Assembly (NCBI GenBank): GCA_022486625.1
Contig: JAKVKH010000033.1
Span: 1 to 42,108 of the forward strand
Reading direction: 5' to 3'
From: Butyrivibrio sp.
GTDB taxonomy: Bacteria > Bacillota > Clostridia > Lachnospirales > Lachnospiraceae
DNA length: 42,108 nt
Both the position numbers and the translations under genes were made by a program. The notes beneath the pieces were generated by a model. It had not been told where the DNA came from, did not search any database, and saw nothing but the letters and a program-made list of their open reading frames with translations. Shown in pieces: positions 1 through 8,459 of this stretch (the stretch's first letter is position 1; every line of letters begins with the position of its first letter).

Positions 1-1
1 T

Positions 2-580
2 CTGTACGATGCGCTTGGTCTTCTGACAGGACAAAAGCTTTCCTTTGACAGTTATGGCCTGTGGGAAAAGGAAAGTCTTCGGGACGAAATGCACCCGCTT
101 CTGCCCTATCATCTGACAGAAAACGAAAATCTGACACTGGTGAATACCCGTGGAGGGTTCCTTTCCATGAAAGGGCGCCTTCTGGGCGGCTGCATGGACT
201 GCCTTGAGAATCTCATCGGAACCGACTATGACCATGTTGCCGCCTTTAACCATACCTATGGCGGAGACGGTATTCTCTGGTTTCTGGAAGCATGCGATCT
301 GAATGTCATGTCAATCCGCCGTACTTTATGGCATATGGAACATGCCGGCTGGTTTACCCATGCTTCCGGCTTTCTGATCGGTCGTCCTGCGACCGGCGAT
401 GCCATGATGGGACTGGATCACATCCGGGCGGTAACGGACATTCTCGGCAAATATCATGTTCCGATTCTGCTCGATGCCGACCTTGGACATATGTCTCCCA
501 TGATTCCTCTGATCTGTGGAAGCTATGCAGATATCAAGGCACATAAGAATCACTGGGCGATTGATATGTATCTGGAGTAA
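2..580 (+). CDS. S66-family LD-carboxypeptidase (MccF-like), C-terminal part
   Basis: The frame is open from base 2, so the gene starts left of the window and only about 192 C-terminal residues are visible. The visible part fits peptidase family S66 (LD-carboxypeptidase / microcin C self-immunity MccF). It has the substrate-loop region with GGCMDCLENLIGT, the segment WFLEACDLNV holding the family's catalytic Glu, and the terminal DADLGHMSPMIPL segment holding the catalytic His. The catalytic Ser in the N-terminal domain is out of view. Family members are cytoplasmic serine hydrolases that cleave LD-peptide bonds in recycled muropeptides or hydrolyse acyl-sulfamoyl adenylates. MccF-like rather than LdcA-like is inferred from the DADLGH form of the motif. 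The last 47 bases overlap the end of comEC on the opposite strand. Confidence 0.85.
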   Translation: MYDALGLLTGQKLSFDSYGLWEKESLRDEMHPLLPYHLTENENLTLVNTRGGFLSMKGRLLGGCMDCLENLIGTDYDHVAAFNHTYGGDGILWFLEACDLNVMSIRRTLWHMEHAGWFTHASGFLIGRPATGDAMMGLDHIRAVTDILGKYHVPILLDADLGHMSPMIPLICGSYADIKAHKNHWAIDMYLE

Positions 581-2843
581 TAAATTCCCGGATCTTCATT
601 TTCTGTCCGTCGCTGTCAAATGTCACTGCGCCGGAATCCTTCGTAATAAATACTTTGATACGGGCATCCGAAAGCCTCTTCAGGAGCTCCCTGTGCGGAT
701 GTCCGTACTTATTTTTCACTCCGCAGGAAATGACTGCATACTGAGGACTGCACAATTTCAGAAACTCGTCATCCGTTGTAAATCTTGAACCGTGATGTGC
801 CACTTTCAGAAGCGTCAGATTCCTTCCATATTCCGGATTTTGTTTCAGATATTTCTTCAGTGCCTCCTGCCCTTCTCCATCCACATCTCCTGTCAGCATG
901 GCAGTAAAATTTCCGCACCGCAGATACAGTACTGTAGAATAAGCATTGGGCTGATCCGTATTCACTTTTTCCTGCGGCCCGATACATTTCATATACAGCT
1001 TACGGTTACGGATTTCCTCTCCCCTGCTGATGTAATCAACCGGAATTTTCAGTGCAGCGGCATTCTGCTCCAGAAGCCGGTAATTTTCTCCTTTTGCTTC
1101 CTGTGCGATATCCGGCAGCACCAGATGCCGGATTCTTATCCCGCCCTTCGGCATTTCTTCCATCAGCTCCAGAATTCCTGACATATGATCTTCATCCTCA
1201 TGCGTGAGAATCACCGCATCAAGTGCGCCGATTCCCTCATAAAACAGGAAAGGCATCAGCTGATACTTTCCTACATTCTTTTTAGATGTACTTCCTCCAT
1301 CAATCAGATATGCAGATTCTCCGCTTTCAATCACAATTCCATCTCCCTGTCCCACATCCAGAAAAGTCAGTTTCATTATCGGGTGAATTCTGAAAATCAG
1401 GAGCAGAACCGCGACCGGCAGAAGCAGATACCTGAGCCGATAATATCGTTTCAATACTTTATTTTTTCTGAATAAGGACTCTGTCCAGCCTTTTCCGGAT
1501 GCCTCGTCTTCCAGAAGCCGAAGTTCTCTTCTGAACCTGCCTGTCAGAAATACGAACAGCGCCAGCGCAAACAGATACATCATAGTCTGCAGTATTCCTG
1601 CATGCCCGACATAACACGTATTCCCCGGCATACCCTGACTGAAATAACAGCATTTTTCATAAAACAGGAGCAGAAAATGAACCGCCCATCCGGGAATCAC
1701 TCCCGCCATTTCTGCTACCGTTCCAAGCAAAAGACACAGCAGTCCGGCAATCATAACAATCGTCATAAGCGGAAGCACCAGTACATTCAGAAAAAGTGCA
1801 TATAACGGAAATGTATAATAGAAGTTCATGTAAATCGGAAGTGTTACAAGAGAAACAGCCATACTGCTGCATAAACCATTCAGATATCTGCCTGCTTTTT
1901 TCGGATGCAGCGGTCTGATCGCAGGAAGAATCATTCCGATTCCGATAATTGCACCAAAAGACATCAGAAAGCCACTGTGCCAGACATACATCGGCTGCTC
2001 TGCAAGAAGCAGCAATGCTGCAATCGCAAGTCCGGTCAGCATATCATAAGTACGCCCGATCATTCTGCCCGTCAGATGAACTGCAAACATAAGAATTGCC
2101 CGAACAGCAGACGTACTCATTCCTGTCATCATTCCGTACGACCACATGAACAACACACAGAAAATCACTGTCGGCATCATCTTCAGCCGGCAACACCGAA
2201 GGAGACGAAAAAGGCCCATTCCGATAATCGAAATGTGCAATCCGCTGATCGCAAGAATATGAATAATTCCGCTTCTCTTATACAGATCCCTGATATCTGC
2301 ATCCAGACCGGTCTTATCGCCAAGCAGCATTGCCTTCATAATTGATGCGTCCTGCTCATTCAGACACCTGTCCAGTACCAGCGACAGATAAGTTCTGATG
2401 TGGTACAGCTGTTCCTGATAAACATCCTTTTGCTGATCTGACGCAGTGATGCAGGCATCCCTGATCTGATATTGAATTTTTAAAATGGAATAATACTGAC
2501 GACTGTCAAACTCACCAGGATTGGTGGCTTTCGGAAAATTCTTAAATCTGCCGGAGATCTGTACTGTTTCCCCCATTGCGGGTTCCGTGTATCTTCCGGT
2601 GTCCATATAACATAAAACAGAGCTTTCACGATCCGAAGATGATCGAAGATACAGTACAGGAACTTTTTTCCCTGCAAAATCCGTTCTGTATTCCTTCTGT
2701 ATCACTTCTCCGGTAAAAGATATCATACCGCCGTCCGTCTTATGATAATAATCCGGCTCAGGCACTGGTATGATTTTAAGAAATATCCAGACAGCCGCTG
2801 TCAGCGCCAGACAAAGCAGGCACAGCGGTCGTTTTGTTTTCAT
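534..2843 (-). CDS. comEC: ComEC/Rec2 competence DNA-uptake channel protein
   Basis: This polytopic membrane protein of 769 residues is predicted to carry single-stranded DNA across the cytoplasmic membrane. Three family parts appear in order. First is an N-terminal membrane segment (about 8-25) with an OB-like extracytoplasmic region (about 40-130). Second is the Competence domain, starting near GDKTGLDADIRDLYKRSG and ISGLHISIIGM (about 175-205), followed by many hydrophobic helices to about 440. Third is a C-terminal metallo-beta-lactamase-like domain with DVGQGDG, the metal motif LTHEDEDHMSGI, TGDVDGEG and VAHHGS. Length is normal for the family and all metal-ligand motifs look intact. The start overlaps the stop of the GerMN gene by 4 bases (ATGA), so translation is probably coupled. 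The 3' end runs 47 bases into the convergent peptidase gene. Confidence 0.95.
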   Translation of the reverse strand: MKTKRPLCLLCLALTAAVWIFLKIIPVPEPDYYHKTDGGMISFTGEVIQKEYRTDFAGKKVPVLYLRSSSDRESSVLCYMDTGRYTEPAMGETVQISGRFKNFPKATNPGEFDSRQYYSILKIQYQIRDACITASDQQKDVYQEQLYHIRTYLSLVLDRCLNEQDASIMKAMLLGDKTGLDADIRDLYKRSGIIHILAISGLHISIIGMGLFRLLRCCRLKMMPTVIFCVLFMWSYGMMTGMSTSAVRAILMFAVHLTGRMIGRTYDMLTGLAIAALLLLAEQPMYVWHSGFLMSFGAIIGIGMILPAIRPLHPKKAGRYLNGLCSSMAVSLVTLPIYMNFYYTFPLYALFLNVLVLPLMTIVMIAGLLCLLLGTVAEMAGVIPGWAVHFLLLFYEKCCYFSQGMPGNTCYVGHAGILQTMMYLFALALFVFLTGRFRRELRLLEDEASGKGWTESLFRKNKVLKRYYRLRYLLLPVAVLLLIFRIHPIMKLTFLDVGQGDGIVIESGESAYLIDGGSTSKKNVGKYQLMPFLFYEGIGALDAVILTHEDEDHMSGILELMEEMPKGGIRIRHLVLPDIAQEAKGENYRLLEQNAAALKIPVDYISRGEEIRNRKLYMKCIGPQEKVNTDQPNAYSTVLYLRCGNFTAMLTGDVDGEGQEALKKYLKQNPEYGRNLTLLKVAHHGSRFTTDDEFLKLCSPQYAVISCGVKNKYGHPHRELLKRLSDARIKVFITKDSGAVTFDSDGQKMKIREFITPDTYQSPSDSYVP

Positions 2844-3793
2844 TGCGTTTTATCTATAATCTCCAGGTTTCTTTCAAACGTATTGGACAGATCAAGCGTA
2901 TCCATAAATTTCACATTTGTCTTGCCGTTCACAGAGATCTGTACCTTATTGACATCTACCAGATCGGTCAGTGAATTGACAATTGAATAAATTGCAGTTT
3001 CCGCAGTCACCTGATAAGGATCCTTCTCAAATTTTTCATCCAGATCCACATAACAGATTCCATCACGAAGTGTCACACTGACAACCCCTGTATCCGGGTT
3101 AAGTGTCGGATATGCAGCATTTGTATTTGGTCCGCTGATCAATTGTTCCATTACCAGACGTTCCATTGAAATATTACTGTTATATACGACTGTCCTGTAA
3201 ACCGGAATCAGCCCGTCACCCGCCTGATTCGTAAAATACAGTGTCAGCTGTACCTTTTCATAGCTGTTGATTTCATTACCGGCATTGTAGATAAACATAT
3301 CCGATGACATATTTCCGACTACTTTTCCATTTGCATCGACAAGCGCTTCACCGCCTACCAGAAATGATACATATTTCACCCCTGTCACCTGTGTCAGCGT
3401 TCTCACCATTGCAGCACGATCCAGAATCTCAGTTGTTTGATCAAGGTCAGAATAACCGGCATCAAAGGAAAGGGTCAGAATTCCATCCTTAAGCGCATAT
3501 TTTTCCAGCCTTACTTTTCCGGAAATGGGTGCTTCATATTCCAGTTTTTCCGGAATTTTTTCCATCTGACCGAGAAGCTCTCGAATCACTGCATCAGCAT
3601 CCTTCGGATCTGATGTCAGCTCATAGCTTTCTGAAACCACTGCTGTCTCATCATTGTTTACATAGTATACCTGCACTGCCTGTGTTTTTTTCTTTACAGA
3701 AGTACTCTGCTGACTGCAGGAAGAGCACATCATGCAAAGCGTAAGCAGAAGTACTGTCAATATGAATTTTTTCAATTTTCCAGACCGCTGCAT
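2840..3793 (-). CDS. GerMN-domain lipoprotein
   Basis: This is a predicted exported lipoprotein of 317 residues. It has a basic N-terminus, a hydrophobic stretch (about 10-22) and a lipobox-like CSSC with Cys26. Two GerMN-type repeats follow: the first around VQVYYVNNDE...IRELLGQM (about 42-150), the second around VQLTLYFTNQAGDGLIPVYR...LVMEQLISGP (about 180-300). GerMN domains occur in the Bacillus germination/sporulation protein GerM and in envelope lipoproteins encoded next to WalRK-like kinases in Clostridia. Start choice is supported by an AGAGGAAAGGG ribosome-binding site. It lies 16 bases after the sensor kinase and overlaps comEC by 4 bases, so it belongs to the same operon. A role as accessory protein to the upstream kinase, analogous in position to YycH/YycI, is inference. 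Confidence 0.82.
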   Translation of the reverse strand: MQRSGKLKKFILTVLLLTLCMMCSSCSQQSTSVKKKTQAVQVYYVNNDETAVVSESYELTSDPKDADAVIRELLGQMEKIPEKLEYEAPISGKVRLEKYALKDGILTLSFDAGYSDLDQTTEILDRAAMVRTLTQVTGVKYVSFLVGGEALVDANGKVVGNMSSDMFIYNAGNEINSYEKVQLTLYFTNQAGDGLIPVYRTVVYNSNISMERLVMEQLISGPNTNAAYPTLNPDTGVVSVTLRDGICYVDLDEKFEKDPYQVTAETAIYSIVNSLTDLVDVNKVQISVNGKTNVKFMDTLDLSNTFERNLEIIDKTQ

Positions 3794-3809
3794 GCCCTTT
3801 CCTCTTCTC

Positions 3810-5348
3810 TCACATCTTCTTTGCTTTCACCTGACTGTTATCTGTCAAAACATACGTAAGTGGAATCTTAACAGTAAATGTCGTTCCCTCTCCCGGTACA
3901 CTTGATGCCTTAAGCGACCCTCTGTGCATCAGAACAGCGCTTCTTGCAATTGCAAGTCCAAGCCCTGTTCCTCCGATTTCCCTGGATCTGGACTTATCCA
4001 CACGATAAAATCTCTCATAAATATGATCGATGGAATCTTCCGGAATACCGATTCCCGAATCCATGACATCTACGGTAAAAAACTGATGGTCTGCATCCAG
4101 AATTACTTTCACCCATCCGTTGTCCTTGTTATATTTGATTGCATTTTCAACCAGGTTCATAATAACAAGTGATATTTTCACTTCATCAATTTCCGCAGTA
4201 ACCTGTCTGCTGCTGACCAGCGTCAGCTCAATATTACGTTTACGGGCAATCGGGCGAAGTCTCTTTAATATGATTTCCGTCATTGCATTGATATCTACTG
4301 CTGTAATATTCAGGCTGGTAGCCTTCTTATCCATTTTTACCAGCGCCAGAAGGTCATTGATGATCTTATCCTCACGATCAATTTCACTGCTGATATCCTG
4401 CATAAAATCACGATAGGTTTCATTCGGAACTTCTTCCTGTGCCAGAAGTGTATCCGCCAGAACCTTAACTGACGTAATCGGTGTCTTCAACTCATGTGAT
4501 ACATTGGAAACAAATTCCTGCCTGGAATCATCCAGTACCTTCATCCGCTCCAGCAGTTGATTAAATGCGTTTACAATATGTTCTGTTTCCAAATAATCCG
4601 ATACGGAAATCGGCTGATCCGTATAACCTGCCTTGATATCATTAATGGCACTTGTAATTCTGTCAAACGGCTTGAGCAGTCCATTTGCAGCTATAAGTGC
4701 AAATCCGAGTTCAATAAGAATGACAATCAGTTCTACCCTTGTTGCCTTCCTGCTGAGAATGGCAAGCGTTGTTGTAATGTTTTCAGTGGAAACACTGGTC
4801 AGCATGACGCCTCTGACAATTTCCTTCGGCTCACTTTCATCCAGCACATCGCCTTCTTCAAGCGATTTGGTTTCGATAATTGGTGTGGTAATCTCAATAT
4901 ATCCATCTGCTGCATCATAAACAGAAGTAATTCCGTCATTTCCCTTTTTCAGACATCGTACCACCTCTTCCGAGATAATGGTCTTACCCTCGCTGATTCC
5001 ATAGGTATCCTTCACCACCTGAAGATCATCGTTGATAATCAGTACTCGCCCATCATACAGATTTGCCAGCATATTCAGTTCAGAACCAATCACTTCAGAG
5101 GAAGTATCCTGCAGATAACCTGCAGTAATCAGATGATTTGCCAGAATTCTGAGCTGCGTCTGCACCTCAGAAGTTTTGACGTCTACGGCTCGCTTTTCAT
5201 AATTCTCTATAATTGCATAATGCATGACCAGGCAGGAAATCAACCCGGTCAGAAATACAATAATAAAGATACGCGCCCTCAGACTGCGAAAAAGATTTGA
5301 AATTTTATAGTTGTGAAACAGATCTGACAGTTTATTTTTAGAATCCAT
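3810..5348 (-). CDS. Membrane sensor histidine kinase, WalK/PhoR-like
   Basis: This transmembrane HisKA kinase of 512 residues has TM1 at about 25-46, an extracytoplasmic sensor region at about 47-200, TM2 at about 203-222 and a HAMP linker to about 275. The H-box is SNVSHELKTPITS with phosphoacceptor His285. The catalytic ATPase domain shows the N-box NLVENAIKYN, G1 DSGIGIPEDS, F-box ERFYRVDKSRS and G2 GGTGLGLAIA. There is no obvious PAS domain between HAMP and HisKA, unlike Bacillus WalK. It pairs with the response regulator 12 bases upstream. Cell-envelope stress or wall homeostasis is the likely theme, from the WalRK resemblance and the downstream GerMN lipoprotein; the signal cannot be read from sequence. 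Confidence 0.92.
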   Translation of the reverse strand: MDSKNKLSDLFHNYKISNLFRSLRARIFIIVFLTGLISCLVMHYAIIENYEKRAVDVKTSEVQTQLRILANHLITAGYLQDTSSEVIGSELNMLANLYDGRVLIINDDLQVVKDTYGISEGKTIISEEVVRCLKKGNDGITSVYDAADGYIEITTPIIETKSLEEGDVLDESEPKEIVRGVMLTSVSTENITTTLAILSRKATRVELIVILIELGFALIAANGLLKPFDRITSAINDIKAGYTDQPISVSDYLETEHIVNAFNQLLERMKVLDDSRQEFVSNVSHELKTPITSVKVLADTLLAQEEVPNETYRDFMQDISSEIDREDKIINDLLALVKMDKKATSLNITAVDINAMTEIILKRLRPIARKRNIELTLVSSRQVTAEIDEVKISLVIMNLVENAIKYNKDNGWVKVILDADHQFFTVDVMDSGIGIPEDSIDHIYERFYRVDKSRSREIGGTGLGLAIARSAVLMHRGSLKASSVPGEGTTFTVKIPLTYVLTDNSQVKAKKM

Positions 5349-5360
5349 TCTAACCAGCTT

Positions 5361-6041
5361 TTATGTCTGAAAATAGTATCCGGTACCCCACTTTGTACGT
5401 ACATAACGTGGCTCACTCGGATTACTTTCCAGTTTCTCACGAAGTCTTCTGACATGCACATCAACTGTGCGGACATCTCCCGGATAATCATCTCCCCAGA
5501 TCGTTTTCAGAAGTTCTTCACGGGAATATACTTTACCCGGAGTGGAAACCAAAAGCTCAAGCACTTCAAATTCCCGGCTCGTCAGATTGATTTCCTGTTC
5601 CTTGATATATACTCTTCTATACTCTTCATTCAGCTTCAGATCACCATAGGTAATAATATTCGGAGTCGCATCCGTCTTGATGGTTCTGCGCATGATTGCC
5701 TTGATTCTTGCCTTTACCTCCAGAATATTGAAGGGCTTTGTAATATAATCATCTGCGCCATACTCCAGACCCAGAATCTTATCCATATCATCACCCTTTG
5801 CCGTCAGCATGATAATCGGGACATTGGAGAACTCTCTGATCTGCTGACATACTTCGAATCCGGTCAGTTTGGGTAACATGACATCCAGCAGAATAATATC
5901 ATATTTATTATTCTTGGCCGACTCAAGCGCTTCCTCACCGTCATATGCGCAGTCAACTTCAATACCATCCTGCTCAAGACTGTAGCGGATACCCTTCACT
6001 ATCATTTTCTCATCGTCAACAACCAGTGCTCTCCTTGCCAT
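5361..6041 (-). CDS. OmpR/PhoB-family response regulator, WalR-like
   Basis: This 226-residue transcription factor has an N-terminal receiver domain: acidic pocket VVDDE, phosphoacceptor Asp53 in LLDVMLP, conserved Lys102 in ITKPF. A C-terminal winged-helix DNA-binding domain follows (about 128-226), with LTSREFEVLELL, VDVHVRRLREKLE and the terminal GTGYYF. Its genetic partner is the adjacent kinase. The start ATG is preceded by GGGGATAAGA. It sits between comEA (22 bases upstream) and the kinase gene, so in this genome the regulator is apparently co-transcribed with two DNA-uptake genes. The WalR/VicR-like assignment is by overall resemblance and neighbourhood; another OmpR subgroup cannot be excluded. 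Confidence 0.92.
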   Translation of the reverse strand: MARRALVVDDEKMIVKGIRYSLEQDGIEVDCAYDGEEALESAKNNKYDIILLDVMLPKLTGFEVCQQIREFSNVPIIMLTAKGDDMDKILGLEYGADDYITKPFNILEVKARIKAIMRRTIKTDATPNIITYGDLKLNEEYRRVYIKEQEINLTSREFEVLELLVSTPGKVYSREELLKTIWGDDYPGDVRTVDVHVRRLREKLESNPSEPRYVRTKWGTGYYFQT

Positions 6042-6063
6042 TCTTATCCCCGTTTCACATCAT

Positions 6064-6777
6064 TCAGACTGTTATGGAGTCCTTTATCCTGTTAAATAGT
6101 TTCTCTTTAATTCCGCCCACCTGCATGATCTCTTCGATCTTCTTAAAACCACCATGCTCCTGACGGTAACTGATAATATCCTTTGCTCTTCCGGCGCCAA
6201 TCCCGGGTATTTCGCACAGACCCGCCTCATCCGCCGTATTAATGTTAATCAGCGTACTCTGTCCCTGCGTACTGCCCGCATCCGGTGTGATCCCCGTTGT
6301 CATTGTCTGCCTGGGTACAGCTTTATTCTGTGCAGTCTCGGTCTTTTCCGGAATTCTGATCTGAACACCATCGGTTACCTGTGCTGCCTGATTCACATAG
6401 GAAGTATCCGCATCTGAGCTGAATCCTCCGGCTGCATCCACTGCATCAAACACCCTACTGCCTTCCGGCAATTCATATACACCTTCCGTACGAACTGCTC
6501 CGCATACATATACATAAACTGTTGCATGCACTGCAGATTTCTCCGCACCGGAATCTTTCGCTTTCTCTGCGTTTTCTGCTTCCGCATGCTCTTCTGAAGC
6601 CCCTGCGCTGCTCTCTTCTGCAGCAGCATCATTGCCTGTATCTGCAATCGGCCTGAGTACAGTTTCGCTGCCTTTCCTGCTGCAACCACAAAGTAAAAGC
6701 ATAAGCAACGCTGTTGCTAATGCACTTCGAACAAGCTTTTCTGTTATTTTGTTACTTCTAAATACGTTAAAATGCAT
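6064..6777 (-). CDS. comEA: ComEA-like DNA receptor, predicted lipoprotein
   Basis: This 237-residue protein binds double-stranded DNA at the cell surface and hands it to ComEC. It has an N-terminal export signal with a possible lipobox LLCGC (Cys32), then an acidic Ala/Glu-rich linker (about 45-80). An SLBB-type domain follows (about 85-140, VYVYVCGAVRTEGVYELPEGSR), and then a C-terminal helix-hairpin-helix pair (about 172-237) with ININTADEAGL, IPGIGAGRAKDII and MQVGGIKEKLFNRI. Bacillus ComEA uses a membrane anchor; a lipid anchor here is inferred from the Cys context. It is the first gene of the operon, with a credible promoter at 6817-6845. The ribosome-binding site lies in a small hairpin (6781-6799). 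Confidence 0.9.
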   Translation of the reverse strand: MHFNVFRSNKITEKLVRSALATALLMLLLCGCSRKGSETVLRPIADTGNDAAAEESSAGASEEHAEAENAEKAKDSGAEKSAVHATVYVYVCGAVRTEGVYELPEGSRVFDAVDAAGGFSSDADTSYVNQAAQVTDGVQIRIPEKTETAQNKAVPRQTMTTGITPDAGSTQGQSTLININTADEAGLCEIPGIGAGRAKDIISYRQEHGGFKKIEEIMQVGGIKEKLFNRIKDSITV

Positions 6778-6780
6778 AGT

Positions 6781-6799
6781 TTCTCCTTGAAACGGAGAA
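6781..6799 (-). promoter_or_regulatory. Hairpin covering the comEA ribosome-binding site
   Basis: On the minus strand TTCTCC and GGAGAA form a six-base-pair stem around a seven-base loop. The downstream arm contains the AAGGAG ribosome-binding site of comEA, and the start codon follows three bases after the stem. Such a stem could reduce translation initiation of comEA unless opened. The stem is short, so an effect is plausible but not certain. Confidence 0.45.
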
Positions 6800-6816
6800 C
6801 CCCGCCATGCTCTTTC

Positions 6817-6845
6817 ATTCTATATGAAAAGAAGGGCAATCGCAA
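6817..6845 (-). promoter_or_regulatory. Sigma-A-type promoter of the comEA-RR-HK-gerMN-comEC operon
   Basis: Read on the minus strand: a -35 box TTGCGA (6840-6845), a 17-base spacer and a -10 box TAGAAT (6817-6822). Transcription would start near 6810, about 33 bases before the comEA ATG. An unrelated TTGACA lies further upstream without a matching -10. Confidence 0.6.
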
Positions 6846-6886
6846 GCATTTTGTAATATTTGTCAAATTTATGCAAAAAACAGGGT

Positions 6887-8401
6887 CTAATTATTCATCC
6901 CATTGTCAATATAGCCTGTATCATCTGTAATTGAAACTTTTTCAGGATCGGGAAGTTTATCCTCTGTATATGTTTTTCCGGTTACCTGCGTCATAATCTG
7001 CTCTGAAAGCTTTTTGAGCGTGTCATTCGCATTCGCTCCGTTCCAGATCTGTGTAAAGGCAATTTCCATCTGTACCCAGAAATTGCTGGTACCTACCATC
7101 TTGGGCATAGGTACGGATCTGGCATATACATTGACAAAAGCATCAATATTCTGATCCTCATGTCTGAGATCTCCTCTTGCAGGAACCTTTCCCGTCATAT
7201 CATACATGTCATCATTCTTCTGGCTGCAGAGGAATCTTGCCACTGCATTTGCTTCCTTTGCATGCTCTGAATAACCGTTTACCGCAATACAATTGGTAAT
7301 GGACATCGTTCTTGTCTTATACTGCTGATTGATTGCCGGCATCGTCGTTACGCCGAAATCAAATTTGCAGCTTCCATTCTCCTTTGCCTTTCTGATCCGG
7401 GTCAACGCATCTGTCGTTGCCACTGTATATACAATTTTCCCATCAATAAAGTCCTGCATGATACTGTCATAACTCACATCATCAGAATCAATGGCAAAGA
7501 ACTGATTCAGTTCCTGATATACATTCATACAGCGAATGGAATTCTCATTATACAGGTCGATCTGATTCGGATCATCTCCTGCACTGCCACCAAGGTTCAT
7601 GTAATTTCCGACAAAAAAGTAATTGTAAAAAATATCGGACACATCCCATTTGAATACAGCTTCCACTTCATCCGGTGCATTATAGTTTTCTGCAAACGTC
7701 ATAATGTCAGAAATCGTCCTGGGAAGCATCTGCTGCACACGGCTGTCCACCTCAGCCTGTGAAATCTCATCGCTGCTGCCTGCTGCCGCAGACGCATCGC
7801 TGTCAGAAGATGCTGCATCACTGCTTTCGAGTTCTGCCATTGCCGCCTCACCCGATGCCGCATCCTTTTGTGCCTCAATTGCATCTCTGGCACTGTTTTC
7901 AAGATAGGTGCGGTTATACAGCAGTGAACTCGTTTCAAAATAATACGGATAGGCAACATACTGCTTCTTATAGGTAACTGCTTCACGGGCCGCTGCCGGA
8001 TATGTTTTCTCATCCAGCACCGCAGAAGGATTCTCAATTTCTGTCGCAAGACCGGCCAGATATGCCTTTTCAAGACAATCATTTGTAATAATGAACAGAT
8101 CCGGGAAATCCTTTGAATCCACCGATGCCTTATTGATATTCTCCAGATATTCCAACCCTGAAACCAGTACCGGCTCCATACGCACCCTGCGGTGTGCCTC
8201 ATTATAGGCAACCGCTTCCTTTTTCAGATAGTCCGTCATGGAATCATCGTCATACCATAAACGTATCGTTATTTTATTTGCAGAAAAAACAGAATTTTCT
8301 CCGGGCTGTGAGATGGTACGCCCGGACATTCCATAATATACAGTAGTAAAAAGTACACATGCCATCAGAAAAACAGACAGCACCCTGATTCTAATCTTCA
8401 T
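6887..8401 (-). CDS. Extracellular solute-binding protein (family 1), orphan
   Basis: This 504-residue ABC-type substrate-binding protein most resembles carbohydrate-binding family 1 proteins: ITIRLWYDDDSMTDYLKKEA near the mature N-terminus, a hinge segment DFPDLFIITND, and the late segment VARFLCSQKNDDMYDMTGKVPAR. The N-terminus has basic residues and a hydrophobic stretch (about 7-24). A Cys at position 15 comes too early for a typical lipobox, so a signal anchor or signal-peptidase-I site is as likely. Residues about 177-225 form an unusual Ala/Ser/Asp-rich low-complexity insert. No permease or ATPase gene is adjacent. It lies 58 bases downstream of argD without a visible terminator, so it may be transcribed with the arginine genes. 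GGAGG precedes the start. Substrate unknown. Confidence 0.85.
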   Translation of the reverse strand: MKIRIRVLSVFLMACVLFTTVYYGMSGRTISQPGENSVFSANKITIRLWYDDDSMTDYLKKEAVAYNEAHRRVRMEPVLVSGLEYLENINKASVDSKDFPDLFIITNDCLEKAYLAGLATEIENPSAVLDEKTYPAAAREAVTYKKQYVAYPYYFETSSLLYNRTYLENSARDAIEAQKDAASGEAAMAELESSDAASSDSDASAAAGSSDEISQAEVDSRVQQMLPRTISDIMTFAENYNAPDEVEAVFKWDVSDIFYNYFFVGNYMNLGGSAGDDPNQIDLYNENSIRCMNVYQELNQFFAIDSDDVSYDSIMQDFIDGKIVYTVATTDALTRIRKAKENGSCKFDFGVTTMPAINQQYKTRTMSITNCIAVNGYSEHAKEANAVARFLCSQKNDDMYDMTGKVPARGDLRHEDQNIDAFVNVYARSVPMPKMVGTSNFWVQMEIAFTQIWNGANANDTLKKLSEQIMTQVTGKTYTEDKLPDPEKVSITDDTGYIDNGMNN

Positions 8402-8459
8402 TCATCCTCCAGATCTGATCATTCCAAGGCATGCGCACCTGTCCTCATCTCTGCTGCAT

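Noticed and set aside
4557..5300. Long plus-strand ORF (247 codons) opposite the sensor kinase
   Set aside because: Composition is Cys/His/Ile-rich without any recognisable domain, and the minus strand holds a complete histidine kinase; it is a shadow frame.
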